Assembly (NCBI GenBank): GCA_026001225.1
Contig: BNZQ01000001.1
Span: forward strand, 1 to 64,000
Direction: 5' to 3'
DNA from: Clostridia bacterium
Lineage (GTDB): Bacteria; Bacillota; Clostridia; Christensenellales; DUVY01
Length of the DNA: 64,000 bases
How positions within the stretch are numbered: the stretch's first letter is position 1; every line of letters starts with the position of its first letter. Below the pieces are notes generated by a model. That model did not search any database and had not been told where the DNA came from. It saw only the letters and a program-made list of their open reading frames with translations. The position numbers and the translations under genes are program-made. This document shows positions 49,861 to 58,188 of the stretch, piece after piece.

Positions 49861-50298
49861 TTATTTCTCACGCCCTAAAAAGTAATCGAGCGTGCAACCG
49901 AAATAATCGGCCAAATCGACGACGGATTGGAGGAACGGGTCGCCGCCCTTTTTCCAACTGTAAAGATTGTTTTCGGACACCGTTTTTTCTTTAACGATGC
50001 GATAACGGGTAATTTTACATTCCGCCATAACTTGACGCAGCCTGTCATAGAACGGCGGGCAGGCGCGGGGAAGGTAGTCTATCTTTGTTTCCGAGCGGCC
50101 CGTAAGAAATTCAAGCGAGCAATGAAAATAGTCGGCAAGTTTCAAAGCGTTGGAGAGCGAAATGTTTTGCTTTGCGTTTTTCCAACCGCAAACGGTCGAA
50201 TCGGTTGTTCCGATCGCCCTGCCGAGTTGTTCCATCGTTAAATTGTTTTCAAACAGCAACTCGGCAAGCCGTTCGCTGAAATGAGGTAAACTGCGCAT
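49861..50298 (-). CDS. XRE-family regulator with two tandem HTH domains
   Basis: A 145-aa protein built from two HTH_3 units of about 65 aa: FSERLAELLFENNLTMEQLG with STVCGWKNAKQNISLSNALK, then FYDRLRQVMAECKITRYRIV with NLYSWKKGGDPFLQSVVDLA. Each ends alike (LADYFHCSLEFLTGRSE and LADYFGCTLDYFLGREK), showing internal duplication. A longer upstream frame exists, but AAAGGG before the ATG at 50298 and the HTH boundary favour this start. Part of its second HTH coding sequence recurs at 13418-13456. It is convergent with the ATPase gene. Likely a prophage or defence-island regulator. Confidence 0.8.
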   Translation of the reverse strand: MRSLPHFSERLAELLFENNLTMEQLGRAIGTTDSTVCGWKNAKQNISLSNALKLADYFHCSLEFLTGRSETKIDYLPRACPPFYDRLRQVMAECKITRYRIVKEKTVSENNLYSWKKGGDPFLQSVVDLADYFGCTLDYFLGREK

Positions 50299-50968
50299 AC
50301 TATCCCTTTTCCAACAGTATCTCCAATTTACCTGATTTTTGCTTGCATATCCGGTGGATTTGAGATATACTGTTTTGGAAATGACATGTTTTTTATCGGT
50401 TACCGCCCGCAAAATCTGCCGTGGCGGGAGGAGAGCGACCCGCGCGGACACTTATGTCGCGAGGATTATCCTACGCTTGCGTGAGGAGCAACCCGAACTC
50501 GGCTTGACGCCTCAAAGCCGCTATTCATTGCCTGCGGCAGGATGTATTTTGGACTTCCCGGCAAAGAGAGGAGTACGCTTACCTTACAATCTATCGTTCC
50601 GTTTAACATTTACAAAGGCTCGTATTGGCTTAACGTATGTGGGCGCAAGGGCGAATACCGGGGAACCGATGTGTGTATATTCTTTGTGTTCTCGATCCGT
50701 TACATGTGTAAATATTAGTATAGCTGGGAGATTACGTGATGTATGTATTTACTTATTTTGAATTTGTTTTGCAAAAATTTTCGGATTATATGCGATATTT
50801 TCGGTATTATCTGTGGGGGTGGGTAGGGCGTAGATGTGTTTTTCTTATATGGGGGGGGCTTGATTTTTAATTTTATTGTGTTAAAATTGTTGTATTGAAA
50901 TAATGAGAAATGCATACGGATTGAGGTCACCCGTGTGTATATGTGTAAAAATATCCTATGGAGGGATT
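50299..50968. other. Gene-poor 670-base stretch before the GH4 gene
   Basis: A good promoter faces right: TTGCAT (50343-50348), 17 nt, TATACT (50366-50371). It leads only to short frames, e.g. a 32-codon frame from ATG 50386 ending at 50484, and another with protein-like text further on (TLTLQSIVPFNIYKGSYWLN near 50600). These look like debris; none has a ribosome site. G-runs (G5, G3, G3, G8) occur at 50814-50858. The GGAGGG site for the GH4 gene is at about 50960. Confidence 0.4.
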
Positions 50969-52351
50969 ATGTTCAAAATTGCTTTTATAGGCGCCGGCAG
51001 TCTTGTGTTCACGAGCAACCTGCTTTCGGATTTGCTGGCCGTACCCGAGTTTCGGGCGATCGAGGTCGCATTTACGGATGTTGACCAAACCAACCTTGAC
51101 CTTGCGACAAAGATTTGTCAGCGCGACATCGACGCTAATAAACTCAAGATTAAGATACAGTCTACCTTAGACCGCCGCGAGGCCTTAAAGGGTGCGAAAT
51201 ACATCATTAACTGCGCCAAAATCGGCGGGTTAGAGGCAAACGCGACGGACGTGGAAATTCCCATGAAGTACGGCGTTGACCAGTGCGTGGGCGATACGCT
51301 GTGCGCGGGCGGCATTATGTACGGGCAGCGCGGCATTCCAGCCGCCTTAGAGTTTTGCAAGGACATTCAAGAAGTCGCCGCGCCCGACGCGCTGTTTCTC
51401 AATTATGCCAATCCCAACGCCATGATCACGTGGGCATGCAACCGATACGGCGGCGTAAAGACTCTGGGGCTTTGCCACGGCGTACAAAACGGTCATCAGC
51501 AGATCGCCAAGGCCCTGGGCTACGAGGCAAAAGACATCGACATCATTTGCGCGGGCATCAATCACCAAACGTGGTATATTTCCGTCAAGTATAAGGGCGA
51601 GGATATGCTTTCGAGGATTCTGCCCGCCTACGAGAACGACCCGTATCTCGCGCGTACCGAAAAGGTGCGCATCGACATCTTAAAGAGAACGGGCTATTAT
51701 TCTACGGAAACGAACGGACATTTATCCGAATACCTCGCGTGGTACCGTAAACGCCCCGACGAGTTAAAAAACTGGATTGACCTTGAAATCTGGTACGGCG
51801 GCGAATCGGGCGGCCACCTTCGCGTTAACCGCGAAATGCGCGACGCGTTCAACAACGATTTCGATACCTTTTATAAGGCCGACCCGAAGAACTACGACAC
51901 GCACAAGCGTACATTAGAACACGGTTCCTACATTATCGAGGGGCTGGAACTCGGCCACCTCTACCGCGGCCATTTCAATGTTGTGAACAACGGCGCGATT
52001 GCAAACCTGTCGCAAGACGCAATCGTAGAGGTTCCCGCCTATGTGGACGGCAACGGCATCAGTATCCCGAAGGTCGGCGATCTGCCCCTTGTTTGCGCCG
52101 CTATCTGCCAACAGAGTATCAACGTCCAACGCCTTGCCGTTGAAGCGGCGGTTCGGGGCGACGAGATGCTCTTGAAGCAAGCCATGATGATGGATCCGTT
52201 GGTCGGCGCCGTCTGTACGCCCCCGGAAATTTGGGCGATGACGGACGAAATGTTGGTAGCGGGCGAGAAATGGCTGCCGCAATACAAGGCGGCGATTGCG
52301 GGCGCGAAAAAACGCATCAAAGAGGCGGCGAAAACGGCAAAAGCAAAATAA
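50969..52351 (+). CDS. GH4-family alpha-glycosidase (alpha-galacturonidase/galactosidase type)
   Basis: A 460-aa NAD- and divalent-metal-dependent glycosidase. Rossmann start FKIAFIGAGSLVFTSNLLSD, FTDVDQTNLDLATKICQ, substrate/metal region NCAKIGGLEANATDVEIPMK, VGDTLCAGGIMYGQRGIPAA (about residue 105), NPNAMITWACNRYGG (about 148), LCHGVQNGH and CAGINHQTWYI (about 190, Cys/His metal site). GH4 enzymes act by an oxidation-elimination mechanism; LplD-type members hydrolyse alpha-galacturonides, MelA-type alpha-galactosides. The uronate pathway upstream favours the former, by inference. No signal peptide. Cotranscribed with a surface lipoprotein. Confidence 0.88.
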   Translation: MFKIAFIGAGSLVFTSNLLSDLLAVPEFRAIEVAFTDVDQTNLDLATKICQRDIDANKLKIKIQSTLDRREALKGAKYIINCAKIGGLEANATDVEIPMKYGVDQCVGDTLCAGGIMYGQRGIPAALEFCKDIQEVAAPDALFLNYANPNAMITWACNRYGGVKTLGLCHGVQNGHQQIAKALGYEAKDIDIICAGINHQTWYISVKYKGEDMLSRILPAYENDPYLARTEKVRIDILKRTGYYSTETNGHLSEYLAWYRKRPDELKNWIDLEIWYGGESGGHLRVNREMRDAFNNDFDTFYKADPKNYDTHKRTLEHGSYIIEGLELGHLYRGHFNVVNNGAIANLSQDAIVEVPAYVDGNGISIPKVGDLPLVCAAICQQSINVQRLAVEAAVRGDEMLLKQAMMMDPLVGAVCTPPEIWAMTDEMLVAGEKWLPQYKAAIAGAKKRIKEAAKTAKAK

Positions 52352-52379
52352 GGACGACTGAATGTCCGAAGGAGATCAT

Positions 52380-53852
52380 ATGAAAAATCTCAAACGCAAA
52401 TTTCTATGGCTATTGTTGGCGGCGGTGTTTTCGCTGTCCGTTCTCGGCGGTTGCGTCGATAAAAAGCCGACGGATGACGACCCGAACGGAGGGCCGGAGA
52501 CACCTGCCGAATTTCTCGGTATGCGCGAGATTATCGACGCCCGCGCGGCGAATATCGGCAGCGGTATTACGTTTGACGGCGAGGGAAAGCCGATGTTCGG
52601 CACGACGGCGGGTAACTTCGCCGTTTGGGGAACCGAGGTTGATCAGTGGTCAACCGCGCTCAACGAGAGTAAAACAAGCATGAATCAGTACATACAGGCG
52701 CATCAATACATAAACGCCAACGCGATCGCTATAATCGTGCCGTGGCGGAAAATTGAAAAAACAGAGGGCGCCTTTGACTTTACGTTTACAAAATGGTGCG
52801 TTGAAAAAGCGGCGGCGGAGGGCTTGAAGGTCGTCCTGTACTGGCACTCTGTCAATTATGCCGCGGGCGCGATTGAATTTATACCCGATTGGGTCAGAGC
52901 GGACACCGCCAGATTTGAGCGCGCCAAACTTCTCATTAACAACGCGCCGATTACCCCGGGTCTGCCTATATACGGCTATGAGCCCAACGGATATGCCGCC
53001 GACGGCTATGTCTACGGCACCTTCGAGGGCAAAAGCGGTGTAAATATGTCGCCGCTTTGTGTGCGCGACCGCGACACGATAGATGCCGAAAGCCGCGCGA
53101 TTACCGCCCTTTTTAACTTCATCAAAGCGAACAACGCCGACGGTAACATCGTTGGGGTGAACGTGGGAAGCGAAGTAGACTTTATGCACAAATTGCCGAT
53201 CGCGTATTATCACGACGGCGTGAACGAAAACGTGATTTGCGACTGCCCGATTTGTCATAACGTGCCGGGGCGTCCGGTGAACCCCGACACACAGCAGAGC
53301 CTTGACTTCATGTTTGCGGGCTACGAGGCGTATCTAAAAGAGATAATCACGCTCGCTTTTAACACGTACAGGATTTCGATATACACACCGGGCGCGGGGC
53401 TGGACTACTGGCCGGGCGGCCGCTATATGCAGCAGGCGGGCAAAATAAAGGCGGCGATAAACGACAAGGACCATTTCACTTGCGCGTCGACGGGCACTAT
53501 GAAGTCCGAGGCGCGTCTGATAGCGGAGGTTGACCAGTACGCCGCGATAGCGGGCAACTACGTCTTTGCGAGCGGCACCGACACGGGCTGGGCGGGTATG
53601 GACCGCCTTGAAATGGGGCCGTGGTATTACATATTCATGTACGGCGGTTTGGGGCAGATCTATTGGGATAACCTCGACGTGTCTATAAGAAGCGACGCTA
53701 CGGTACGCAAAAAGTTACGTGAAAATTTCGGGCCGTTGCTTGCTACGCAGTACTTTCTTCCGTACTTCAAAACCGACCGCACGCACTTACAATGGCTTAG
53801 TTTGTATGAGAAAGAAAAAACCTTTGACGGAAGAACTCAAGAAAGCTCTTGA
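52380..53852 (+). CDS. Glycosidase-like lipoprotein, C-terminally truncated
   Basis: Signal MKNLKRKFLWLLLAAVFSLS with lipobox VLGGC (about residue 25). The body resembles clan A TIM-barrel glycosidases of the GH2/GH42 kind: ANAIAIIVPWRKIEKTEGAF (about 115), LKVVLYWHSVNYAAG (about 150), IVGVNVGSEVDFMHKL (about 258, plausible acid/base Glu) and MGPWYYIFMYGGLGQIYWDN (about 420). Near residue 475 it runs into phage-derived sequence (frame shifted relative to the phage peptide) and stops after EKEKTFDGRTQESS. The natural C-terminal domain is therefore lost. AAGGAG lies before the ATG; 28 nt after the GH4 gene. Confidence 0.72.
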   Translation: MKNLKRKFLWLLLAAVFSLSVLGGCVDKKPTDDDPNGGPETPAEFLGMREIIDARAANIGSGITFDGEGKPMFGTTAGNFAVWGTEVDQWSTALNESKTSMNQYIQAHQYINANAIAIIVPWRKIEKTEGAFDFTFTKWCVEKAAAEGLKVVLYWHSVNYAAGAIEFIPDWVRADTARFERAKLLINNAPITPGLPIYGYEPNGYAADGYVYGTFEGKSGVNMSPLCVRDRDTIDAESRAITALFNFIKANNADGNIVGVNVGSEVDFMHKLPIAYYHDGVNENVICDCPICHNVPGRPVNPDTQQSLDFMFAGYEAYLKEIITLAFNTYRISIYTPGAGLDYWPGGRYMQQAGKIKAAINDKDHFTCASTGTMKSEARLIAEVDQYAAIAGNYVFASGTDTGWAGMDRLEMGPWYYIFMYGGLGQIYWDNLDVSIRSDATVRKKLRENFGPLLATQYFLPYFKTDRTHLQWLSLYEKEKTFDGRTQESS

Positions 53853-53862
53853 AATAGACTGA
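53806..53862 (+). pseudogene. C-terminal end of a phage gene upstream of the tape-measure start
   Basis: In another frame from the lipoprotein, MRKKKPLTEELKKALEID ends at TGA 53860-53862. It precedes the duplicated tape-measure leader and looks like the tail of the preceding phage gene, fused at about 53806-53814 to the lipoprotein sequence. Confidence 0.4.
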
Positions 53863-53885
53863 TAATAAAACTAAAAGAGTAACGG

Positions 53886-54087
53886 AAAACTCTCGCCGCC
53901 GGTGAGAGAAAATGATAGACAAAAACTTCAATAATAGGCCGAAGCGCTTTCCCGGAGGCGCTTTTTTCTTATCAAAATACGAGGAGGTGAGAACACATGG
54001 CGGTAGAGATAGCGCGCAGTTTAGAGGAAATAGACAACAAGGTAAAAGTCTTAAACAAGACCTTGCGCGATTCCTCAAACGAAACCA
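53886..54087 (+). repeat. Phage tape-measure leader and gene start, left copy (truncated gene)
   Basis: Matches 55691-55893: a small CTCTC...GAGAG stem, a terminator, AGGAGG, and the first 30 codons of the tape-measure gene from ATG 53998. The match stops after the codons S-N-E-T (54087), where unrelated sequence leads to the AbiE promoter. The coding copy is thus a 5' stub. Confidence 0.85.
53943..53967 (+). terminator. Terminator in left phage leader copy
   Basis: AGCGC-TTTCCCGGAG-GCGCT followed by TTTTT. In the right copy (55748) the stem is GCGCA/TGCGC, with both arms changed together, so the structure is conserved. Confidence 0.65.
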
Positions 54088-54144
54088 GGAGGCGATATAA
54101 TCTCGAATTCGAGATAATAAATTGTTGCATCGCTGATGAAATAG

Positions 54145-54190
54145 TTGACGTTTGCGTAGAAAAGTGATAAGATATATACGCAAACGTCAA
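54145..54190 (+). promoter_or_regulatory. AbiE promoter flanked by a perfect 14-bp inverted repeat
   Basis: TTGACGTTTGCGTA (54145-54158) and TACGCAAACGTCAA (54177-54190) are exact reverse complements, 18 nt apart. The left arm contains the -35 TTGACG; TGA-TAAGAT (extended -10, 54168-54173) lies between the arms with 17-nt spacing. This is a textbook operator for autorepression by the AbiEi antitoxin. Confidence 0.8.
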
Positions 54191-54201
54191 GAGGTAAGTA
54201 A

Positions 54202-54792
54202 ATGGCACAGAACAAATTAATTGAACGGGCGGTAACTGACGGCGGCGGTATTCTGTTCACAGATGAGGCCGCAAAGCGCGGGATTTCAAGGGAAGCCTTA
54301 AGACTTGCAACAAAGTGCGGGTCTTTAGAGCGCGTCGGTCATGGAGTGTACATTGCGGCGGGAACGCTTCCCGACGAGTGTTTTATCTTACAACGGAAAT
54401 ACAACAAAGCGGTTTTTTCACACGAAACGGCGGCATATTTTTTGGGCTATACCACAAGGGATCCGCTTCGTTATACTATGACGGTTCCGTCGCGGTATAA
54501 TTCGACCTCGCTGATTCGGGCGGGCGTAAAGCTGTATTACACCGAAAAAATTGACAATGCGGATTTTGAGGAGGCAACGACCCCGTTCGGGCATAAAATC
54601 GTCTGCTTTAATATTGAAAAAACAATTTGCGATTTATGTTCGCCGCGCTTTGACGGGGATAAGGATGTTGCCGTCGAGGTCATCAAAGAATACGCGCGGT
54701 CTGGTAAGAAGGATATCGCGAGGCTTATGAGTTACGCCACAACAAATAAGGTAGAACAAGCTGTTCGCGGGTATATGGAGGTATTATTATGA
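54202..54792 (+). CDS. abiEi: AbiEi-family antitoxin
   Basis: A 196-aa protein of the type IV toxin-antitoxin AbiEi family. N-terminal winged helix (about 1-60: LFTDEAAKRGISREALRLAT, LERVGHGVYIAAGTLPDE), then the AbiEi core: KAVFSHETAAYFLGYTTRDP (about 72), RYTMTVPSRYNSTSLIRAGV and KIVCFNIEKTICDLCSPR (about 133). It represses its own operon through the inverted repeats upstream and counters the AbiEii nucleotidyltransferase. It overlaps the toxin gene by 4 nt. GAGG precedes the ATG. Confidence 0.88.
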   Translation: MAQNKLIERAVTDGGGILFTDEAAKRGISREALRLATKCGSLERVGHGVYIAAGTLPDECFILQRKYNKAVFSHETAAYFLGYTTRDPLRYTMTVPSRYNSTSLIRAGVKLYYTEKIDNADFEEATTPFGHKIVCFNIEKTICDLCSPRFDGDKDVAVEVIKEYARSGKKDIARLMSYATTNKVEQAVRGYMEVLL

Positions 54793-55622
54793 ACACATCG
54801 AAACAGTTGAACGACCAAATAAAGAATATCGCAAAGCGCACGGGCGTGAATGCGCAAATACTGCAAAAGCGGTATTTTATGGAATGCTTTTTAGAGCGTC
54901 TTTCCTCTTCGCAATACAACCGCAGGTTTATCATCAAGGGCGGTATGCTTATTGCCGCGCTTGTGGGTTACAGCGCGCGCAGCACGATGGATATTGACAT
55001 TACGATCAAGAATTTGCCGTTGCAAAAGGAAACAATCGAGGCGGTGATTAGAGAAATAGCGGCGGTCGATTTAGCCGACAATGTGTTATTCTCATTTACA
55101 AAAACGGAGAACATTCGCGAGGAATCGGAATACGATTGCTTTCGCGTTACGCTTGACGTCGCGTTTGATAAAATACGCGAGAGCATCAAAATCGACATTA
55201 CGACGGGGGATGTAATAACGCCAGGCGAGGTGCGGTTTGGGTTTTGTACAATGCTCGAAAAGAAAACGATTCCGTTATATTCATACAATTTAGAAACCGT
55301 GCTTGCCGAAAAGATGGAAACGATTTTGGCGAGGGGCATTCTGAATACACGGATGCGTGACTACTATGACTGCTGCATTCTGGAGAAAATATATGCACAG
55401 AGTATCGACAAAACGGTGTTCCGGGCAGCACTGCGCGCAACGTCCCAAAAACGTGATTCGGCCGTTATTTTCACGGAGTTATCCAAAATTCTTGATAAGA
55501 TTAAGGTAAGCAAGGTGCTTTTAGGATTGTGGAAAAGATACACGGGCAACTACCAATATGCTCAAGGGATTACTTTTGAGGAGGTAATCGCATCCGTAGA
55601 AAGACTGGCGACATTTATTTGA
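54789..55622 (+). CDS. abiEii: AbiEii-family nucleotidyltransferase toxin
   Basis: A 277-aa DUF1814-type nucleotidyltransferase. Core motif RRFIIKGGMLIAALVGYSAR (about residue 40) followed by S-T-M-D-I-D-I-T-I, the G-G...D-x-D active site. INFRF-like second acidic strand in ITTGDVITPGEVRFGF (about 137) and the conserved KMETILARGILNTRMRDYYD (about 175-194). AbiEii toxins modify tRNA or other targets and stop growth during phage infection. Complete and coupled to the antitoxin, so probably active. Confidence 0.88.
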   Translation: MNTSKQLNDQIKNIAKRTGVNAQILQKRYFMECFLERLSSSQYNRRFIIKGGMLIAALVGYSARSTMDIDITIKNLPLQKETIEAVIREIAAVDLADNVLFSFTKTENIREESEYDCFRVTLDVAFDKIRESIKIDITTGDVITPGEVRFGFCTMLEKKTIPLYSYNLETVLAEKMETILARGILNTRMRDYYDCCILEKIYAQSIDKTVFRAALRATSQKRDSAVIFTELSKILDKIKVSKVLLGLWKRYTGNYQYAQGITFEEVIASVERLATFI

Positions 55623-55657
55623 AACTATAAAGGCATGATAATTGAAATATGAACGAA

Positions 55658-55682
55658 AGCACTTTTGCGGAGGTGCTTTTTC
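55658..55682 (+). terminator. Terminator after the AbiE operon
   Basis: AGCAC-TTTTGCGGAG-GTGCT followed by TTTT, 36 nt after the toxin stop. The loop resembles the phage leader terminators at 53943 and 55748, so it may derive from phage sequence. Confidence 0.65.
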
Positions 55683-55690
55683 TATTTCTT

Positions 55691-55893
55691 AAAACTCTCA
55701 CCACCGGTGAGAGAAAGGGCAGATAAAAACTTCAATAATAGACCGAGGCGCATTCAAACGAGTGCGCTTTTTTCTTATCAAGATATGAGGAGGTGAGAAC
55801 ACATGGCGGTAGAGATAGCGCGCAGTTTAGAGGAAATAGACAACAAGGTAAAAGTCTTAAACAAGACCTTGCGCGATTCCTCAAACGAAACCA
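55691..55893 (+). repeat. Phage tape-measure leader and gene start, right copy
   Basis: Pairs with 53886-54087; holds a perfect CTCTCACC-ACC-GGTGAGAG stem, a terminator (55748-55773), AGGAGG and the start of the gene at 55803. The coding parts of the two copies are nearly identical while the leaders differ more. Confidence 0.85.
55748..55773 (+). terminator. Terminator in right phage leader copy
   Basis: GCGCA-TTCAAACGAG-TGCGC followed by TTTTTTC, 30 nt before the tape-measure start; covaries with the left copy at 53943. Confidence 0.65.
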
Positions 55894-58175
55894 AGGAATT
55901 GGACAAGTCGCTGCGGCTCGATCCCAAGAACACGGAAGCGGTTGCCAAGAAAATGGACTCGCTTAAAACCGCCGTAGGGACGGCGGCGCAAAAGGTCGCT
56001 CTCTTAAAGCAAAAGCAGGATGAGGCGAACAGAGCGTTTGCTCGCGGGGACATTTCGGCGGCGGAGTACAAAAAGATTGAACTTTCGGTCATAAAGGCGG
56101 AAAATGAGGTCAAGGGGCTAAACGCAGAAATCGTCAAGACGCAAAATTTGAAAGCGGACGCGGTGGCGGGTTCATTCGATAAACTCACCGCAGGACTCAA
56201 TAAGGCACAAGCCGCTTCCGCTAAACTTGCTAAGGCGGCGGCTGTGGTTCTCGGTGCGCTCACGGCGGCGGCAACGGCGTTCATAATGGTCGGCAACGAC
56301 ACAATCGTGCCGAGGGAGTCCGACGGCGCGTTAAAGGTTGCCGACACAAACGAAACCGAACTCACCGCCGACACGGCCGATTACGGCGAAACCGTCAACA
56401 CAGGTTTCAAAGCGACGATTAGAAACATAATCCGCAAGATAAAGGGCTTGTTCGTAAAGACGGCGGTGAACGAAACCGCGATAACCGCCGAAGCCGAAAG
56501 GGCGCGGACGGCGGAGAGCGGAATCACCGCCGGCATTTCGACAGAGGCGACGAGGGCGCAGGCGGCGGAGCAAAACCTCGCCGACGGCATAGCGGCGGAA
56601 ACGGGTCGCGCGACGCAAGCCGAACAGCAAAACGAAACCGCCGTTCAAGATGAGATCGCGCGGGCGCAAGCCGCCGAAGCCGCCAAGGTGGACAAGGTAA
56701 CGGGCAAAGGACTTTCAACCGAGGACTACACTCCGGCGGAGAAAACCAAACTCGCGGGACTTGAAAAGAATCACGCGAAGACGACTGTGGAATACGGCGC
56801 GGCAAGTAAGACGGTTTACGGTCACGCTAAGTTCTACGGCAACGCAAACGGTGACTCGACGGAACTGCTCGCAAACCCAACCTATGAGCATTTTTACAAC
56901 AGCGCGTTTGACTGTAACGACTATAAGACGGCGGGGCGTATTTACCAAAACCACGCGCGGAGCGGAACGGGCGCGACAATCAACGGTCCCTTGGGCAATG
57001 CGGCGGATAAGTTCTGCTTAGAGGTTTACACAATCCCCGGCGACAGCGCGACGGTTCTGCAACGCTATATTTCTATTACGAATAACCGTGAATTTGTACG
57101 CAAATACAGCGGGACATGGAGCGGGTGGCAGGAATTCGCTTTCAAATCCGACATTGCGTCAAGCGCGGCAATCGAAGCCATGACTTACAAGGGGGTGTGG
57201 TCGGCAACGGCAACGTATAAAAAAGGCGACGCGGTCGTGGGCGATACGGGCGTAAGCGGCGTTGACGCGTTATCGACATGGGTATCCTTGGTTGACGACA
57301 ATATAAACCGCATTCCGCCGACAGCCGAAAGCGACAGTTACTGGCGGATTATCGGTTCATACGGTACATCGGGCTTCATAGGGCGTTGCCGTTATCCCGA
57401 GGTATATATTGTCGGCTCGAACGAAACCTCACTCGCTAAAAAGCGTGGACTTATTCTTACCGACATCGACCCGTACAATCAAAAAAGCATTTGGAACACC
57501 CTCGCGGTCTTGCGCCCGACGGTCGGACAGATAACCTCCGAGGCGAACAACGACTACATCGTTTACGAAAAAGACGGAAAGTTGTACGACAGTCGCGGTT
57601 TGTTGGCGGCGCAATCGGATGTTGGCGGCGCGGGCGGTAATGCGCCGAAGTATTCATCAGAGCTGCAACAGCTGTCGGACAGGATTCAGAGCGTTGAAAT
57701 GAGTATAAGCAATTACGATATGCGCCTTATGAGCTTGGAGTCGCCGTCTTACGGTATGGATTTATCCCAACGGATATCCAACTTGGAAATGCAGATGAGC
57801 GGTAACAACGACTTATCGTGGCGGTTAAGCAGTTTGGAAACGCAGCTCGGCGGGATTTCCGATTTGTCATGGCGGTTAAGCAACATAGAATCGCAGCTGA
57901 TCGGAACGTCCGATTTGTCTATGCGCCTAAGCAATCTTGAAATGCAAATGAACGGCGGCGATACCCATATGCAGTTGCAAAACCTGTCTATGCGGCTCGA
58001 CAGTATCGAAATGCAATTGAGCGGCAACAGCATACAGGATATGTCGTGGCGTTTGATGAATCTTGAATCACAGTTAAGCGGCGCGAATATCGGTATGCAA
58101 ATATCCGACATGAGCATGAGGATTGACGACCTGCAAAGGCAAATACAGGATTTGTCGGCAAGACTGCCGATATAG
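55803..58175 (+). CDS. Chimeric phage structural protein: tape-measure N-terminus fused to tail fibre
   Basis: Residues 1-160 are the start of a tape-measure protein: MAVEIARSLEEIDNKVKVLN, long Lys/Glu/Ala helices and a hydrophobic segment (AAVVLGALTAAATAF). At about residue 161 it switches to a tail-fibre/baseplate-like protein (MVGNDTIVPRESDGAL, then many T-A-E-x-x-R-A-x-x-A-E heptads at about 225-290, and pyocin-knob-like text CNDYKTAGRIYQNHARSGTG with YSGTWSGWQEFAFKSD). The last 160 residues are a coiled coil with an ~18-aa period (e.g. DLSWRLSSLETQLGG). A deletion of the tape-measure body and intervening genes best explains this 790-aa frame. AGGAGG upstream. Confidence 0.7.
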   Translation: MAVEIARSLEEIDNKVKVLNKTLRDSSNETKELDKSLRLDPKNTEAVAKKMDSLKTAVGTAAQKVALLKQKQDEANRAFARGDISAAEYKKIELSVIKAENEVKGLNAEIVKTQNLKADAVAGSFDKLTAGLNKAQAASAKLAKAAAVVLGALTAAATAFIMVGNDTIVPRESDGALKVADTNETELTADTADYGETVNTGFKATIRNIIRKIKGLFVKTAVNETAITAEAERARTAESGITAGISTEATRAQAAEQNLADGIAAETGRATQAEQQNETAVQDEIARAQAAEAAKVDKVTGKGLSTEDYTPAEKTKLAGLEKNHAKTTVEYGAASKTVYGHAKFYGNANGDSTELLANPTYEHFYNSAFDCNDYKTAGRIYQNHARSGTGATINGPLGNAADKFCLEVYTIPGDSATVLQRYISITNNREFVRKYSGTWSGWQEFAFKSDIASSAAIEAMTYKGVWSATATYKKGDAVVGDTGVSGVDALSTWVSLVDDNINRIPPTAESDSYWRIIGSYGTSGFIGRCRYPEVYIVGSNETSLAKKRGLILTDIDPYNQKSIWNTLAVLRPTVGQITSEANNDYIVYEKDGKLYDSRGLLAAQSDVGGAGGNAPKYSSELQQLSDRIQSVEMSISNYDMRLMSLESPSYGMDLSQRISNLEMQMSGNNDLSWRLSSLETQLGGISDLSWRLSNIESQLIGTSDLSMRLSNLEMQMNGGDTHMQLQNLSMRLDSIEMQLSGNSIQDMSWRLMNLESQLSGANIGMQISDMSMRIDDLQRQIQDLSARLPI

Positions 58176-58188
58176 GAGGGAACACGGA

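Noticed and set aside
50339-50761. 140-codon open frame before the GH4 gene
   Set aside because: Its codons and residues are unlike a real protein, other frames look equally coding in patches, and there is no ribosome site; treated as debris.
55803-58175. Diversity-generating retroelement acting on the tail fibre
   Set aside because: No reverse transcriptase gene and no template/variable repeat pair; the repeats at the C-terminus are coiled-coil periodicity.
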